A DNA stretch of 64,000 bases from Sipunculus nudus (taxonomy: Eukaryota; Annelida; Sipuncula; Golfingiida; Sipunculidae). This document shows, piece by piece, positions 35,183 to 47,469 of this stretch. Position numbers and translations under genes: made by a program. The stretch is from contig CM049317.1 of the NCBI GenBank assembly GCA_026874595.1, positions 24,890,401 to 24,954,400 of the forward strand, in the 5' to 3' direction. Position 1 is the stretch's first letter; each line of letters opens with the position of its first letter. The notes below the pieces were generated by a model. It saw only the letters and a list, made by a program, of their open reading frames with translations. It was not told where the DNA came from and ran no database searches.

Positions 35183-35608
35183 TGTTCTAGGGGATTGAAT
35201 CGGAATTTGCTGACAAACTGGGACAATGTTTATAGTTACTGGATTACTGGTCAGCGTTCGCTCTGATGTTAAATAAGCACAGAGACAGGCGTTTTGCTTA
35301 AAATAAATATTAACAAATAAAATCAAGAATAATTACAGTTCGACCCCACTGGGTTTGATCAAAAGAATATGATTGGTAGATCAATATATATATATATATA
35401 TATATACATATCCAGGGACCAGGACGCCATGTTCTTAAGAATTCGAGGCGGGCTGAGATTTAAATCAAGCCAGTGTCGAGTGACTTCGAAATGTCACGGC
35501 CCGTACTACATACAAAAATAGTTCACAATACCGATACTTCCACGAAGGCTGTGACGCGCTTTCTTTCAGTCCATTATGTTGTTTAACTCTCCCGATCGGC
35601 CAACATCA
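35183..35608 (-). repeat. 5' LTR of the Ty3/gypsy element
   Basis: Counterpart of 28195-28613. Compared with that copy it has about 28 extra bases after GACAAACTGG, an AT run (about 35382-35406) in place of unique sequence, and lacks about 10 bases near 35545. Confidence 0.85.
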
Positions 35609-36320
35609 TGTTCGTCCCACCTCCCCTGTATATCCTGTATATCAGAAGTTGGCGTAAAACATATGAAATCTATTTAGTATTTTCATGTATTTCTCAACTC
35701 CTTTATTCATATTGACTATAACAGTTTGAAGATAATATACTGACATGACCATATTGCCTGGCATCAATGCAGTTATTGCATAATCTTGGATGCAAATCGT
35801 GTATGACCTAAGATTTGGATAACAATTTTAATAAATTGCAAAAAAGTAAGGTTACGCTATTGATATTATCACAACCTGTACTGGTTTATTGTTGTATATA
35901 AAAGCTAAAAACTCTATGAGTAACTAATATTATATTACTTTTAGCAGTATGAACTTAGGCAAACATATGGTAATTACATACGCTATGTCTGGGTCAAAGA
36001 TTATTCTTGACTGATAAAGCACGACAGAAAGTTAATTTTGAGATTCTTGTTTCCCAAGGGGTACGTAAAGGGAGGTTATCTAGAACAAAATTTTGACTTA
36101 AATGTTTTTAGCCATACTTTAATCCATCCCCACCATTTGGAATCGTTAATAGCAAGGTAATTGTAGATATTATATCATGTTTTACAAGGAATTCTGGCAA
36201 TGTCTTTAATAATAATTATTTTTATAAACAAAAATGTAATCTATTGAAAATTTCGTGTGCTCAACCTGAATTCCAAAAACAATTGTATTTCATTATAAGG
36301 TTCATGGTTATATTGGTTTT
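35609..36320. other. Stretch with no recognised gene
   Basis: AT-rich sequence without credible frames or repeats that I recognise. Confidence 0.4.
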
Positions 36321-36353
36321 TAGCACAGCATGACTTTCAGTCATGCTGTGCTA
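36321..36353. repeat. Perfect 15-bp palindrome with 3-base loop
   Basis: TAGCACAGCATGACT and its exact reverse complement, separated by TTC. It lies at the edge of the repeat that follows. Confidence 0.95.
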
Positions 36354-37070
36354 TAGTAATCGGTCTTTGTCCGTCGTCCTTTCGTCTTGCCGTCCGGCCG
36401 GTCGTCCGTACGTTAGCAGGGCACAAACTGTAAGGGCTACGATGACGAACCGCTAAGCAGTCTTAGAGGTCCTAAAAAGATCTCCTTGCAAACCTGAAAT
36501 TAGGTCACTGTGACCTATATTCTCCGAGTTACCCCCCCCCCCCCAAAATTAGTTCTTAAAGCCAAAATTTTTATCCCCCTCCTTTCACATATGGCTCACC
36601 TACCAACAGGGAAAAACCGTAATTATTTTGAGGTCACAAGGTCAAAGGCCAAGATCACAAGACCCACTTCTTTGAAAAGCTTGTGGATGCATTTTAAGGC
36701 AAAATATTCATCCCACACCTTCAATCATTTACATATGGCTCACCTGCCAACATAGGAAGAATCATAATAATTTTGAACCCTATTGATGTTGAGTTCAAAA
36801 GATCAGAGGTCAAGGTATTAAATTGTCCCAAATGGTCGAAAGGTCAGAGGTCACAGTACTAAATTGTCCAAAATGCTTTTGAGCATATTTTAAGCTAAAC
36901 TGTTGATCCCAAACATCTAGCCTTTAACATATGCCCCATCTATGCATCACTCAATTTGATTCAAACTTCATGAGTCCTTTTGCTTGAAGAAATAAATTAC
37001 TGATTTTAGGGTAATTTGGTCAGGAGGTGAGAAGCTGCAGGTCAAAGTTATTCACATATTGGTTTGCCAA
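36354..37070. repeat. Diverged repeat with GGTCAAAGGTCA-like words
   Basis: The first part (GTCCGTCGTCC and similar, then GGGCACAAACTGTAAGGGC and GGTCACTGTGACCTATATTC) is the inverse of motifs at 27440-28110. It then passes into loosely periodic copies beginning CATATGGCTCACCTRCCAACA (about 36588 and 36731) with GTCAAAGGCCAAGATC and AGATCAGAGGTCAAGG words. No coding sequence is seen. Confidence 0.6.
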
Positions 37071-38754
37071 GTGATTACTTCAGTTTTAAGTGGTTAGTAA
37101 TTTAAATGGTTTGTAGCTAGCCATCACTGTAGAAAGGATCCAATTGATATGTGGGCAAAAGGCCAAGGTCATAGGTCAGGGATGTTCTCAATATAAACCT
37201 ACTTTGTAGACCATCTCTATTTTTCTTATTTATACCTATTGCACTCCAACTAGTACATCTCACAGTGTGGCCGTAATTGTGAGCGACACTTGTGAAATAT
37301 GATTCCCTTGTATCAGCCCTTTGAAAGATAAGTACATCATTAGTGCATAACAAAAACACTGTGTTGCCCCGAGTAGGCTTAAGACCTAGAGTATTCTATT
37401 AAGGTTTAGCTACTGGTTTATAAGATGATAGGAACATTTTGCAGTTTATGTTGTGGAATCATAGCAATAAAATTTCCTAGATATCTAAATACTTTTGTTA
37501 TACAAATCATCAGATATACCAACAAGTCTTTGTCCTGACAATGTGTGGGTCTGTACCTGGGTTTAGGATGGCTTTATTTGTTTTACAAGACGTTTAGTGA
37601 TACTTTCTGCAGTTTTTTTTCTGTCAGGTTTTGCAGTTTACTTAGTCTGCTGACCCCACTAAAAAGCAAGGTGATAATTAAAAAAAGTATTGGTCTTACT
37701 ATTTTTACATTTGCATATCGAAAAATATGATATGAGAGCTCCCTAACCTGATCATGCCTTTTAGATTGTTATGGACATTCATTTATGTAATATTCTTTAG
37801 AGAAATTGCCGCACGTTTGGTCTTTTATTGGAGGTTGTGTGATATCAAGGTCAAACTTGTCGGAAATTCATTATATCTGCAAGGTAGCCATCTCAGAAAT
37901 ATTTTTTAAGTGCATTTTTTTTTTTTTTTTTAATGTCTGGTCCCTTTAAGAGGATGTTTGTAATCAGACTTTAGACCTGACAGAAATCTAAATGTGTCCA
38001 CCAGGTAGCCATTTTAAATTTCTTTTGAACATATTATCTCAGAAACTCTTAAAGTGAATGCAGTGGGACATATTTATGTAATCTTGCAAAGGATTCGGTC
38101 AGTACAGTTGGTTTGTATTTAAGTAGAATTTATACAGAAGCATCCGCTTCTCAATAAATAATTCTTGCATGGGTTTTCTTGGTTGTTTTGCTATATATGT
38201 TGACCTTATATTTGGCCTTTGTGGTGTCCTTTTGATACTGATTGGTGTCAACTAAGCTTTGGGATTAGTTCCTGTTAGCTCAACAACCATACATTTTTCT
38301 TCATCAAGTCACCGTGTTTTAACTGGACATATGTGATATGTATTTCTGTAATCATAGAAAGTTTCTACAAAATTGGCAAATAGGTTCTTCAAAATTTTGA
38401 CTGGAAGTTGTGAATCTCAGCCCATGATATCGTAGCCATGCTTTGCAGCTAAGCGTCATGACCCAAGGGTCCTTGTTCTTGTAAAGTTATCAAATATAAT
38501 TCCCTTTAATATTAAGTAGATAAAGTTTATTATTCACTTGAACAAAGTAATGTTAGCAATATGTATGTATTTCGCGTTAATGTCAATGATGATGAAAACA
38601 AACCAATATTGTATTCCGGCCTTAATATCTCCAGCCGGGATATATTTTGAGTGAGTTCTGTAAGGTAAAATAAGGTTGATGGTGTTGTTGTGAATTTTAT
38701 GTAAGTTAAATAATGTATTTTAAGGTTTCCATTACTTTCAGTTTAAATAGTTTA
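37071..38754. other. Stretch with no recognised gene
   Basis: Only short frames without support, plus a 13-base T run near 37918 and scattered GGTCA words. I see nothing that can be named. Confidence 0.4.
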
Positions 38755-39270
38755 TTATACGCCTATGATATGACGGGGTATTATGGTATACCCACCGTTC
38801 GTCTGTCCGTCGGTCCGTTACCTTTTAGTGTCGCCGCGATAACTTTCCAGGGCTTTGATAGTTTCCCAAATTACTCTACAAAACTACATAACTACATATA
38901 ATCCACGCATATTCGACAAGGTCATAGGTCAGTAGGCTACTTTGTGTTGTCACCGCGATAACGTAAGAAGAACATAAGGATTTTGATCAAACTTATCAGA
39001 ATTTTCTAAAAAAAAAAATCTCGCTTTGGTCTTTGATTATCTCAATATTCAGAAAAATCCACGCATATTTAATGAGGTCATAGGTCACCCATGTGATAGC
39101 GACCTGGTGACTTAACCAAAATCCTATGGATTTTCATGAAAACTCAATATACACATTTACTATTATATGGTTTCTCACTTGAATTAACTTTTCATCAAAA
39201 TTTAATTGATAATGACGTCAGAATTCACCAGATTCACGACGGGCGTATTATGCACGTTTGCGGTGCCCTT
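38755..39270. repeat. Putative short mobile repeat with inverted ends
   Basis: Begins TTATTATACGCCTATGATAT and ends CGGGCGTATTATGCACG..GGTGCCCTTG. The words TTATACGCC and GGGCGTATTA are roughly complementary ends. Inside are CCGTTCGTCTGTCCGTCGG and two GGTCATAGGTCA words spaced about 150 bases. No target duplication could be read. Confidence 0.4.
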
Positions 39271-42178
39271 GTTAATTTAAGTATAACTATGGATAGATAG
39301 ATAGCAATTCTTTTCAAATGTCTAACTTGGAAGCGGCGTGTCATGCCATATATTCCTAAATACTAAAAAGTCTTAGAACAACTTGGTCCAGGTTAGCATT
39401 CTGCTATGAAGTATAGGGTAATTAAGTCTCTTACCCTCTTCTATAACTTCTGTCACTACATATGTGTAAACCTTTTGGCAATGTTAGCATAGACCATGTT
39501 TTGCGAATTACCCTAGATAAGCGAATCATTCCTCTACCACTTGGGGTATAAAAACGCATTATCGTCGATGCTTTTTTTATAATAAACATGCTTTGCTAGT
39601 GTTTTATCATATGTGTTCACGTGAATTTAATCTTATAACTTTTGCAATATAAGTTATGTATCAATACATCATCCGATAAATGTGCAAACTACACTAAAAG
39701 CACTTAATTCGTATAAAAAATGGAATTATGAAAACAATTCTAGTTCATAAAGATAATCGAGCATAATGTATAGATGTCTATAAATATGCATACATATATT
39801 CTTTATTTATGTGAACTTAAAGGCGTTTGATCAAGGGTTTCAAGAATAATTATGTGAACTATTTTAACGTTTGGCTCCAGTTAAGAGTCTTTAAATGTCA
39901 AACTGCAAAAATTAAGCGTTTAGACGGAAAGCAAAATAATGTAACAAAAAGGCAAGACCAACGTCACAATGATATATAGTGAACCAAAACTTATTAAATG
40001 ATATTTTCAAATAAAAAAAATAAAGGGTACACGTAGTTATTTCTATGTTGAAGATGCCATTTTGACCTGTGCAGCAGGGTCGTGTCCGGATTTGGACAGC
40101 AACGCATAAAAATAGAATATTCAGAATTGGGAAATCTTGGTGAGGATCGTTTTCAAGTTATAATCATCTTATGTTATGCTTTATTTTTTTTAAATAGGAC
40201 GTTTCCGAGCTACGATTGAATCAAAGGTTGACTATACCAGATATCAGCAAACATTGGTTTTGTAATGTTTATTCTGGAATGTTTATTAGAAAACAAAATA
40301 AATAAGAGAGAAGCAAATGTTCTTGTAAAGTTTGTTTTACCTATGACCATAACCTGACATAAACCTATACTGACTTGAATTGAATAGAATAGCGGAAATT
40401 CATTTTGTGCATATTGAAAGGAAGGTTCAATAAAGCTTTTCTTCTTAAACCAATCGGTATTTCGTAATATGCCCTATATTAATAATAGTTCTGCAAAATG
40501 TGTTTCCCTAGGAACCTACTGGCGATGAATAATTTTTTCTTGTCAGAATTACCAAAAGATATGAAGGAGTTACAAAAAAAGCAAACATTGGTTTTAAGAA
40601 AAGCTCACCAGATAGAAACTGCTCTTAAGAAATGAATGTAAAAAAGGAGTGAATTTTGGAAACAATTATTGGAAATTTCGTCAATAATACATCATTTAGA
40701 TGAACATATGTTTCATACAGATCACTTGTTAATATTTTCAGGTACTGTTTTTTTTCTTACGTGCAGGCATTAGACAAAGGTTCTAAAAATAACGATTTTA
40801 TTACTACTACCTGCTAAAGTTTAGTCTGGAACAAGTATAAGTTGGACATAGGTATTGGCGCATCAATTTAGTTAACCAAATCCACTTAATCTGAGCGAGT
40901 AAGCTGTTAAGAGAATTAGTTCGGCAAATTTTACACGGTAAGATAAAGCCTGATATTTTCAACACGAATAATTGGCAATATTTATCACTGTGAAAGAAAT
41001 AATATATATAAACAGCTGATTGAATCAATGCCAGAATGACTGAGCACAACCCCCCCCCCCCCCCCACCCCCCCCCCCCCCCCCCGAGCAGCAAATCACAT
41101 CTAATATGTTGACATAATGATTAATGAAAATACGCGGGCAAAATGTCCGTTCCTTTCAATGCCCGAAATTCGGAGGTTCCGCTGTACTTAGAAACAGAGT
41201 TGTGCTTATATAGGATATTTACATTATAATTGCAACTGGAACTGGATCAACTGTGGGTGTGAGCAGTTACAGGTTTTTTACGTTCAAAAAACAAATAATT
41301 TTCCATTAGATAAATGAATGCAATAAAAATTAAATAAACTACTTTAAAAATAAAGTGAAACACCTGATCTTGAATACTACAAGGACCGTGTTCAAATCAT
41401 TATATGTTGCTTGTAAACCCTGGAAATACGTTTATCTAAAGAAATGAACTTAGTGTTGCAATTCATACTCAATAGCTGCATTAAAGGCAACCTCTGCCCA
41501 CCAGAACAACGGTTTTTCTACCTGTGTTTATTGCAGCCTGTGGCAACATAATGTGTCCTGCAAGTGATTTTCAATGTTCCCCTAAAGTGTACTGGGTTGT
41601 TTCTAGTGAGTTTCCCTAAAACACGAGACATTCATTAAAATCTGTCAATAAAATATATGAGTAAAATTGCTAGCAGACAAGCCAAAAAATGAAGACAAAC
41701 ACTTAATAGCTATGGCGCCTGGTTGAGTTATATGTGTTCCTTGCTGGAAATCGAAGATATTTTCAAGCAGGTTGGTCAGTTGCTTATGTGTTTTACTGCC
41801 CGAAAATATTCGATTTTTGTAAGCATGTTGTCCAGTGCGTATGTCTGTTTGTGTGTTTCTCACGACAAACTGCTACTGACAAAATGTTGTATCGACCTTG
41901 AATTAACAGGGTTGATTGAAATTCAAAATTCCTGGAAGCCTATATTTTATGGTTAATTTAGGTCAAAGGTCAAGGTCATAAAAAGTCATTTTATTTTAGA
42001 CAATGTGTTCATAATTGTCCTATCTACACTAGCTATTATTAATTGTGTTCCTCTAGGTTTCCTCCATGCAAAGACTTGGTCAAATATCATTTCTTATGTG
42101 TCTGTGTGTCAGTATCTGTGTCTGTTTGTCAGTGGTCCTCTATTATGCTGCTTGCTGCTTCTTGTGCCTTACACATAC
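39271..42178. other. Stretch with no recognised gene
   Basis: AT-rich sequence without convincing coding frames. A long C tract interrupted by one A lies at 41050-41084, and (GATA)-like words at 39291-39306. From about 41940, GGTCAAAGGTCAAGGTCATAA marks the beginning of a repeat that resumes near 43199. Confidence 0.4.
41050..41084. repeat. Poly-C tract
   Basis: Sixteen C, one A, then eighteen C. Shorter C tracts at about 3330, 8585, 14904 and 23880 lie in other contexts. Confidence 0.95.
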
Positions 42179-42186
42179 CATTCTAC

Positions 42187-42863
42187 CAGAGTTGGGTCCA
42201 AATGCAAATGCATTTGCATTTAAATGTTGCACATTTGTATTTGCATTTAAATGCAAACATTTTGAAAAGCCCGCATTTGCATTTGCATTTAAATGTCAGA
42301 CTGATGTAATTCATTTGTATTTGCATTTGCATTTGCATTTGAAAAAATGCTAGGCATTTGCATTTGCATTTGAAATGTGAATCAAATGTCAAATGCAAAT
42401 TCTTAATATTTTGTCATTTTGCATGCAGCAAAATATGTAGTTGTATACGATTCTTGTTGGATGGTGGACAATTGAGCTTACCATTTGGGTAGCTACATTC
42501 GATTTGCTCAAGGTAATGAATTTGAATGCACGGAAGGGTAGCTAGCTGTTAATATATAATAAAAAGATGATCCAAAAAGGTTTTTGTTTATTATTTTCTA
42601 CGGATAATAATTATATTTTATAAACGGTAGTATATAAATAGACATTAGCATTTAAAAGCACTTAAATGCATTTGCATTTGCATTTGAAAAAAATCTGAAT
42701 GCATTTACATATGCATTTAAATGCAATGACTGGTAAAGCATTTGCATTTGCATTTGCATTTAAATGCAATGAGTGGTAAAGCATTTGCATTTGCATTTGC
42801 GGAAACAACATAACATTTGCATTTGCATTTAAATGCACCGAGTTGCATTTGAACCCAACCCTG
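42187..42863. mobile_element. Non-autonomous hAT transposon (MITE), 677 bp, rich in ATTTGCAT
   Basis: Terminal inverted repeats: left CAGAGTTGGGTCCAAATGC, right end reversed CAGGGTTGGGTTCAAATGC (17 of 19 agree). Both ends start CAG, typical of hAT elements. It is flanked by exact 8-bp direct repeats CATTCTAC at 42179-42186 and 42864-42871, the hAT target-duplication size. No transposase is encoded. Both ends are filled with GCATTT hexamer runs, which create many overlapping ATTTGCAT octamers; the centre (about 42400-42650) is ordinary AT-rich sequence. The 70-95 codon frames in this region are translations of the hexamer repeat. Confidence 0.88.
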
Positions 42864-42871
42864 CATTCTAC

Positions 42872-45830
42872 AGGCCACGGTTTTGCAGGAATCCTGTGGA
42901 AACTTGTACATCCTAGGTCTTACACTTATGTCTCAAAAGTGATATTACATTTTCGCAACAGAGCGGTTAGGGGACGCTGCACTGGAAACATTCAAACATG
43001 GTTTTGTGACCATATCTCTCAAACTATACACTTTAGCTGCATAAATTATAGGTCAACTTGTTCCTCTATGCTTTCCTGGCTTGTTCCTTTGTCTGACATA
43101 TAGCATTCCACAAGCCAGATTTTTTTAGCAATCCTTCTGAATGTTATACTGATGATAGAACACCTAACGTTTTACATGTCAGGTGTCTTTTAGAGTAATA
43201 GGTCAAAGGTAAAAGTCATAAAAACACAAATTGTTTTGTCTTCATATATTCCTTAACATGAATCGTAGCCGCATAAACTGTAGCCAATTTTATTGGAAAT
43301 TCCATGGACTTCTTGATATAATAAGCCGTATCAATCTGCTGTTAACATGATTGCGGACTTTTTTAAGGGAAATACATGATTTTCCGAATATGGGGTCTAT
43401 TTTTTTAACTTTCGCTTTTGTTACTATAAAGGCCACAATTCTCGAGCAAACGCTCTAAAATATATACAGTTGATAGACCATAAAAGGTTCTATAAGCTTT
43501 TTATATTCAACTGAGATAAATCAAAAGTCAGGGTCTAGGTAACTGAAAACCCTATTTGTCCTATCTACATAAATTATGTCTCATTTTTTTTCAAGTCTGG
43601 AAACCTCTCATCCAGGTTGTGTCAGTCTTACAGTATATCTGTCTGTTCATCTGTTGTTGTCAACTTCTCCTGCCTGTTTGTTCTTTGTTCCAATATGTCA
43701 TTTTGGAGTCCACATTGTTTTAGGAATGCTTCTGAAAGGCATACAGTTAAAATAAAACCAGAAAATATGTTCTGTCTGTCTCTCCGTTCATAAGCGACTT
43801 TTCCATTTCAACATAAGTACATAAAAGTGCTATTGTTTCTGCTCTCACAGAACATTGCTCATTCAAATGACTGTTTTCACTTGTTCCCCTGCCTTTATGT
43901 ATCTCTGTCTGTATGTTATGTTTCAAATTAAGGCAAGCGCTCGACCTATTGTCTTTCTACTTGTCAATTTGCCAATCATTATAGCCGTCACATGGTGCTG
44001 TGGACCATCGATGGGTTGATCAAGGAGTACTCAGACGCATTTCCTGGCCAGGGAAGTAGTTTAAACTTATTTATCACGTATATGATTAAAGGCAGGGCTT
44101 TAAAAAGTTATGAAACCGTGACCCATACATCCAAGGACCGGTCTGATCATCTGTAGATATGCTTTGATCTATGCTCTGCACCTGTTTGATCTACTACATT
44201 TCAACCAGTGATATCATCCACTGGTTTGCGCCGAACCCTCTGCTGCGCCTATCCAGGAAATGTTTCCTACCTCCTCAGGTATCGCATAACTTAAATAATT
44301 AAGGTTCAGGTCACCCGTTGTGGTGCAAATAAGTGTCTGCGAAACGGAAGAAGGAGGAGCTTACTATTCCGAGGTTTAATTTTATGCTATTAAGTGCAAA
44401 GAAAGCGGGACCATGAAAAAGTGGTTGTCATTTTTAAGTTGTTTGATAGGCGAAGTATTCCTGTGCACGAAAAATTTGCTTTTTAAAGAATTATTCAACA
44501 CGATTGATTAGAACCTTTACACCACCCGAGACCCTTTAACCAAAATGGACTGCCTCTTCTACAGATCAGCTTTTCATGAGATATTGCTGCTAACTTACAC
44601 TTTATTTAGACCGATCACACAAGATTATGCGTCTCAATTTTCTTCACTGGGACCCTGAAACGGTAATCACACGAAACTATTTTATAATTTTGTTAACTTA
44701 TGTTTTAATTTGATTGCTTTCTTAAATAAAAGAAACAGTACTCCACAGAATACTGATGTCTTTTCCTTTGCTTGAGTTTAGTCTAGGTCCAGCTCCCGGG
44801 CTGGGGACTATGGGCCTATCGCCATTTCTGTTTCTTTGTCCCTTTATTTGTCCAAGCGGCCTCATTAAGCTCTGACCTTGGTTTTGTATTTTGTGACAAA
44901 CTTGCAAAGTGTAAAGTAACAAGCCTCATTTTTACTTCCTCCGTCCTTTTACAATGCCAGACAGGCATAGTTTTCAACAAGCTTCCATTGACAGTTACAA
45001 GTTATGCACCACACGTATACAGAATAAAGATAAAATGAAAGCCACTATTAAAACTTTGTACAAGCATCAATTCGTAGGCAATATGAAAGATATACATCGT
45101 AGTTTTTAAAAGTAGTGTATTATGATTTCGAGTAAAGACTTTAGCATACACAATGTAATTCCTAAATAAAATAAAAGAAACCTGCTGCCAAACCAAACTG
45201 CTGGTGGTGTGAAGGGGATGGCGTTTAGTTTAAATATTTCCATGACCGTTCTCTGTGGAAGTTGTTGATGGTCTAGTGAGTTCATCTGGAATGACAGTCA
45301 TTAAAATGTCGTCACTTTTAATAAAAAGAGTCGTAAAAATCTTGTTATCGGATCAATCAAGAATAAGCCATATTTAACGAAAATGCTTATATCTCGCTTG
45401 TTTTTTTCCTGAAAGATTTAGTTTTCTGCTTTTTGAAGTGGCACGATTCGAAATCCCATTGATTCTCGCAACATCGTCTATCAAACGAGAATAACCGATA
45501 TGTCATTGAAATGCTTATAACTCGGTCAAATTTTCTGCTTTGGGTCCCATTTGATAATCCTTCAGTTAGCTGAAATACTCAGAATTCAATCAAGCTCTAA
45601 GAAAGAGATGTCTTTATGCTGTGGATAGGATTTGTTAAGCTTCCAGTAATTTAACTGGAAGTCTCGTCCAATCTTGCGGCATCCGCTGTTTAATGTGATT
45701 AACCGAGAATTCAAGAAAGTGCTTTAAACTCTGTGACTTTTTGTATATATCTTTATTCCTACAATGAAGTAAAGTATAATATGAAATGAATGGAAATATA
45801 AAATGAATGAAAATATACAGAAAGAAGGGA
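42872..45830. other. Stretch with no recognised gene
   Basis: The part to about 43930 looks like an old repeat family (GGTCAAAGGTAAAAGTCATAA at 43200, GTCTGTCTCTCCG and similar words, loosely repeating the sequence at 41720-42160). Beyond that I see only short unsupported frames. Confidence 0.4.
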
Positions 45831-45837
45831 AAAAAGT

Positions 45838-46755
45838 TCAGTTTATACTAATTACAAAGTTAGTAGCAAATAAATCAATAAGCATTTTAACCTCATCGTG
45901 GGTCAAATATGAGGTACATATTTCATCTTTGCATTCAATCAGCTCTGAAAGTAAATCTCTATTTATGGATGTTGTTACCATCATCAAAAGTATTTTTAGG
46001 ATTTTAGTATTTCTTATGTCACGCTTTATACCATGGTCACGCATCTCACTTTCCAGATAGCGTAAATGGCATCCTAGAACACCGATGGCCTTATAATGAG
46101 CTCTTTTACCAGGAAATTGATAAAGTTATTTGCAACATTTTCTATGGTCAGAAATAAGTTTACAGAGCCCCAAAGCCCGCTGATCCATGTACAATATTCT
46201 TATGCGAGTTATATGGTAAGTGCCATAGGTGAAGCAAAGACTTATTATATGCTGTACTCAATCGCTCAGTTCACTTGTGCTTTAACATCCAGGTTTTTAA
46301 AAGGAACAGCAGTAAGAGTGAAATAGCCTGTTTTTAACCTTGCTAGAAAGACATCCGAAATTTGCCATTTAGATGTTGAAGCTTGCAATACATTTGACTC
46401 TTTTACCGAAGACGTCATTGTTATAAGTTGAAAGTTTTTGTATTCCCCAAGTACTGTATAGAGTCTAGAGAAACACCATTTAAAACAATCTTAGGTGGTC
46501 AAGCGGGATACTCCTTGTAAAAATAACACACCTTTTTCTTTCTGTTATATAACATGTCAAATTCTTCAGCAATACTTTCACATCATTTAACCATCTTTTG
46601 AAGCCCACTCCGCGTCGGACAGGTATGGCTTTTGATAAGATGAACTCAACATAGTCTCATAAAGGCCCTCTTCGTTTGCAAGAAAATATTTTGTATTATT
46701 TGTAATTGTCTTCATGACATGATTGGCTACTTTGTCAGGATAACCTTTTGTTTTA
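45838..46755 (-). pseudogene. Degenerate protein-coding tract of unknown family
   Basis: Reading the minus strand downwards from 46750, long stretches without stops follow one another in changing frames: residues including KGYPDKVANHVMKTITNN, then RWLNDVKVLLKNLTCYITE, then YKNFQLITMTSSVKE and WQISDVFLARLKTGYFTL, then NLFLTIENVANNFINFLVKE, then HLRYLESEMRD and INRDLLSELIECKDEICTSY. Their composition is that of a soluble, mostly helical protein rather than AT-rich noise. The last part (NRDLLSELIECKDEIC, then LTHDEVKMLI) loosely resembles the spacing of a CARD or other death-fold domain, which is only a suggestion. Four or more shifts and stops indicate a pseudogene, unless some breaks are introns. 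Confidence 0.4.
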
Positions 46756-46788
46756 AATAATATATTCTACATTTTATTCATATAACAG

Positions 46789-46963
46789 GTTCTGAGAGGA
46801 TTTGGAATAGAAACACAAAGGGGATTTGAATCTTTGAATTCTAATAGAGTGCCGATTCTTTTCAGAAAGACAAGGCCAATGCAAAAAGGAACTATGATAA
46901 CAAGTGAATTAAATACTGGTTTCTGCACTACATTTGTTGACCGTGTGAAATGTGAAAGCTCAG
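46789..46963 (+). CDS. Exon (175 bp) of the amplified-exon gene
   Basis: A polypyrimidine-poor but acceptable acceptor (TTCATATAACAG) precedes an open stretch of 58 codons and one extra base, followed by a strong donor CAG|GTGAGTG. Frame 0 at the start is the only open one; the others hit stops within a few codons. The exon ends in phase 1, which fits the next exon. Encoded residues include VLRGFGIETQRGFESL, LFRKTRPMQKGTMITSE and FCTTFVDRVKCESS, with two Cys near the end. No domain is recognised. Earlier exons must lie further upstream but I could not identify them. Confidence 0.55.
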
Positions 46964-47469
46964 GTGAGTGTACAACGGATCATGATCACCATATATTTTA
47001 AACGCAGAGAATAAATTTTTAAACAAATAAATGTTTAATACTATTTTTCTCGATTGAAAATTATTTCCCTGCATCTGATAATCGATCTGGCTTTCTGACG
47101 TATAACCTAACCTTTTTTAAGTCATGTATAGACATGTTGCTGTCATCATCTAGCACTTTTCGTAAGGAACTATTGGAAATACTAACATGCAAATTCCAGA
47201 ATACATGTAAGGCTGTGTTCTCTGAAAATTTACACTTGGCCACCAAAAAAAGCTTTTCAGACAGGATTAATATTTAGAAGAAGAATTAATTTATATTCAA
47301 TAAAAAATACAGACACAATCATAAAAATAGATTCCAAGATAAATTCATTATGTAAAAATGAATTATGCATTAAACCAAATTATACAGTGTTCTGATAACA
47401 GTTTTTAGAATTTTCTCTTATAATTTTGTAAACCAACTACGATCTTTTTTTATATTTTCCTTTTATAGC

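Larger units (their letters stand above)
28195..35608 (-). mobile_element. Near full-length Ty3/gypsy LTR retrotransposon, inactivated
   Basis: Two direct repeats of about 420 bp (28195-28613 and 35183-35608) bracket minus-strand coding remnants in canonical Ty3/gypsy order: gag (about 34257-33480), protease (33178-32774), RT (32047-31493), RNase H (31571-30757) and integrase (about 30400-29810). The element is about 7.4 kb, a normal length. The LTRs differ by many substitutions and by indels, and all domains are broken into several frames, so the insertion is old. No clear target duplication remains (CGGGT on the left, TGTTC on the right). It belongs to a different lineage from the element at 3021. 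Confidence 0.9.

Noticed and set aside
42005-42398. Several overlapping 70-95 codon frames, rich in Phe, Ala, Cys and Lys
   Set aside because: They are mostly translations of the GCATTT hexamer repeats of the hAT MITE.
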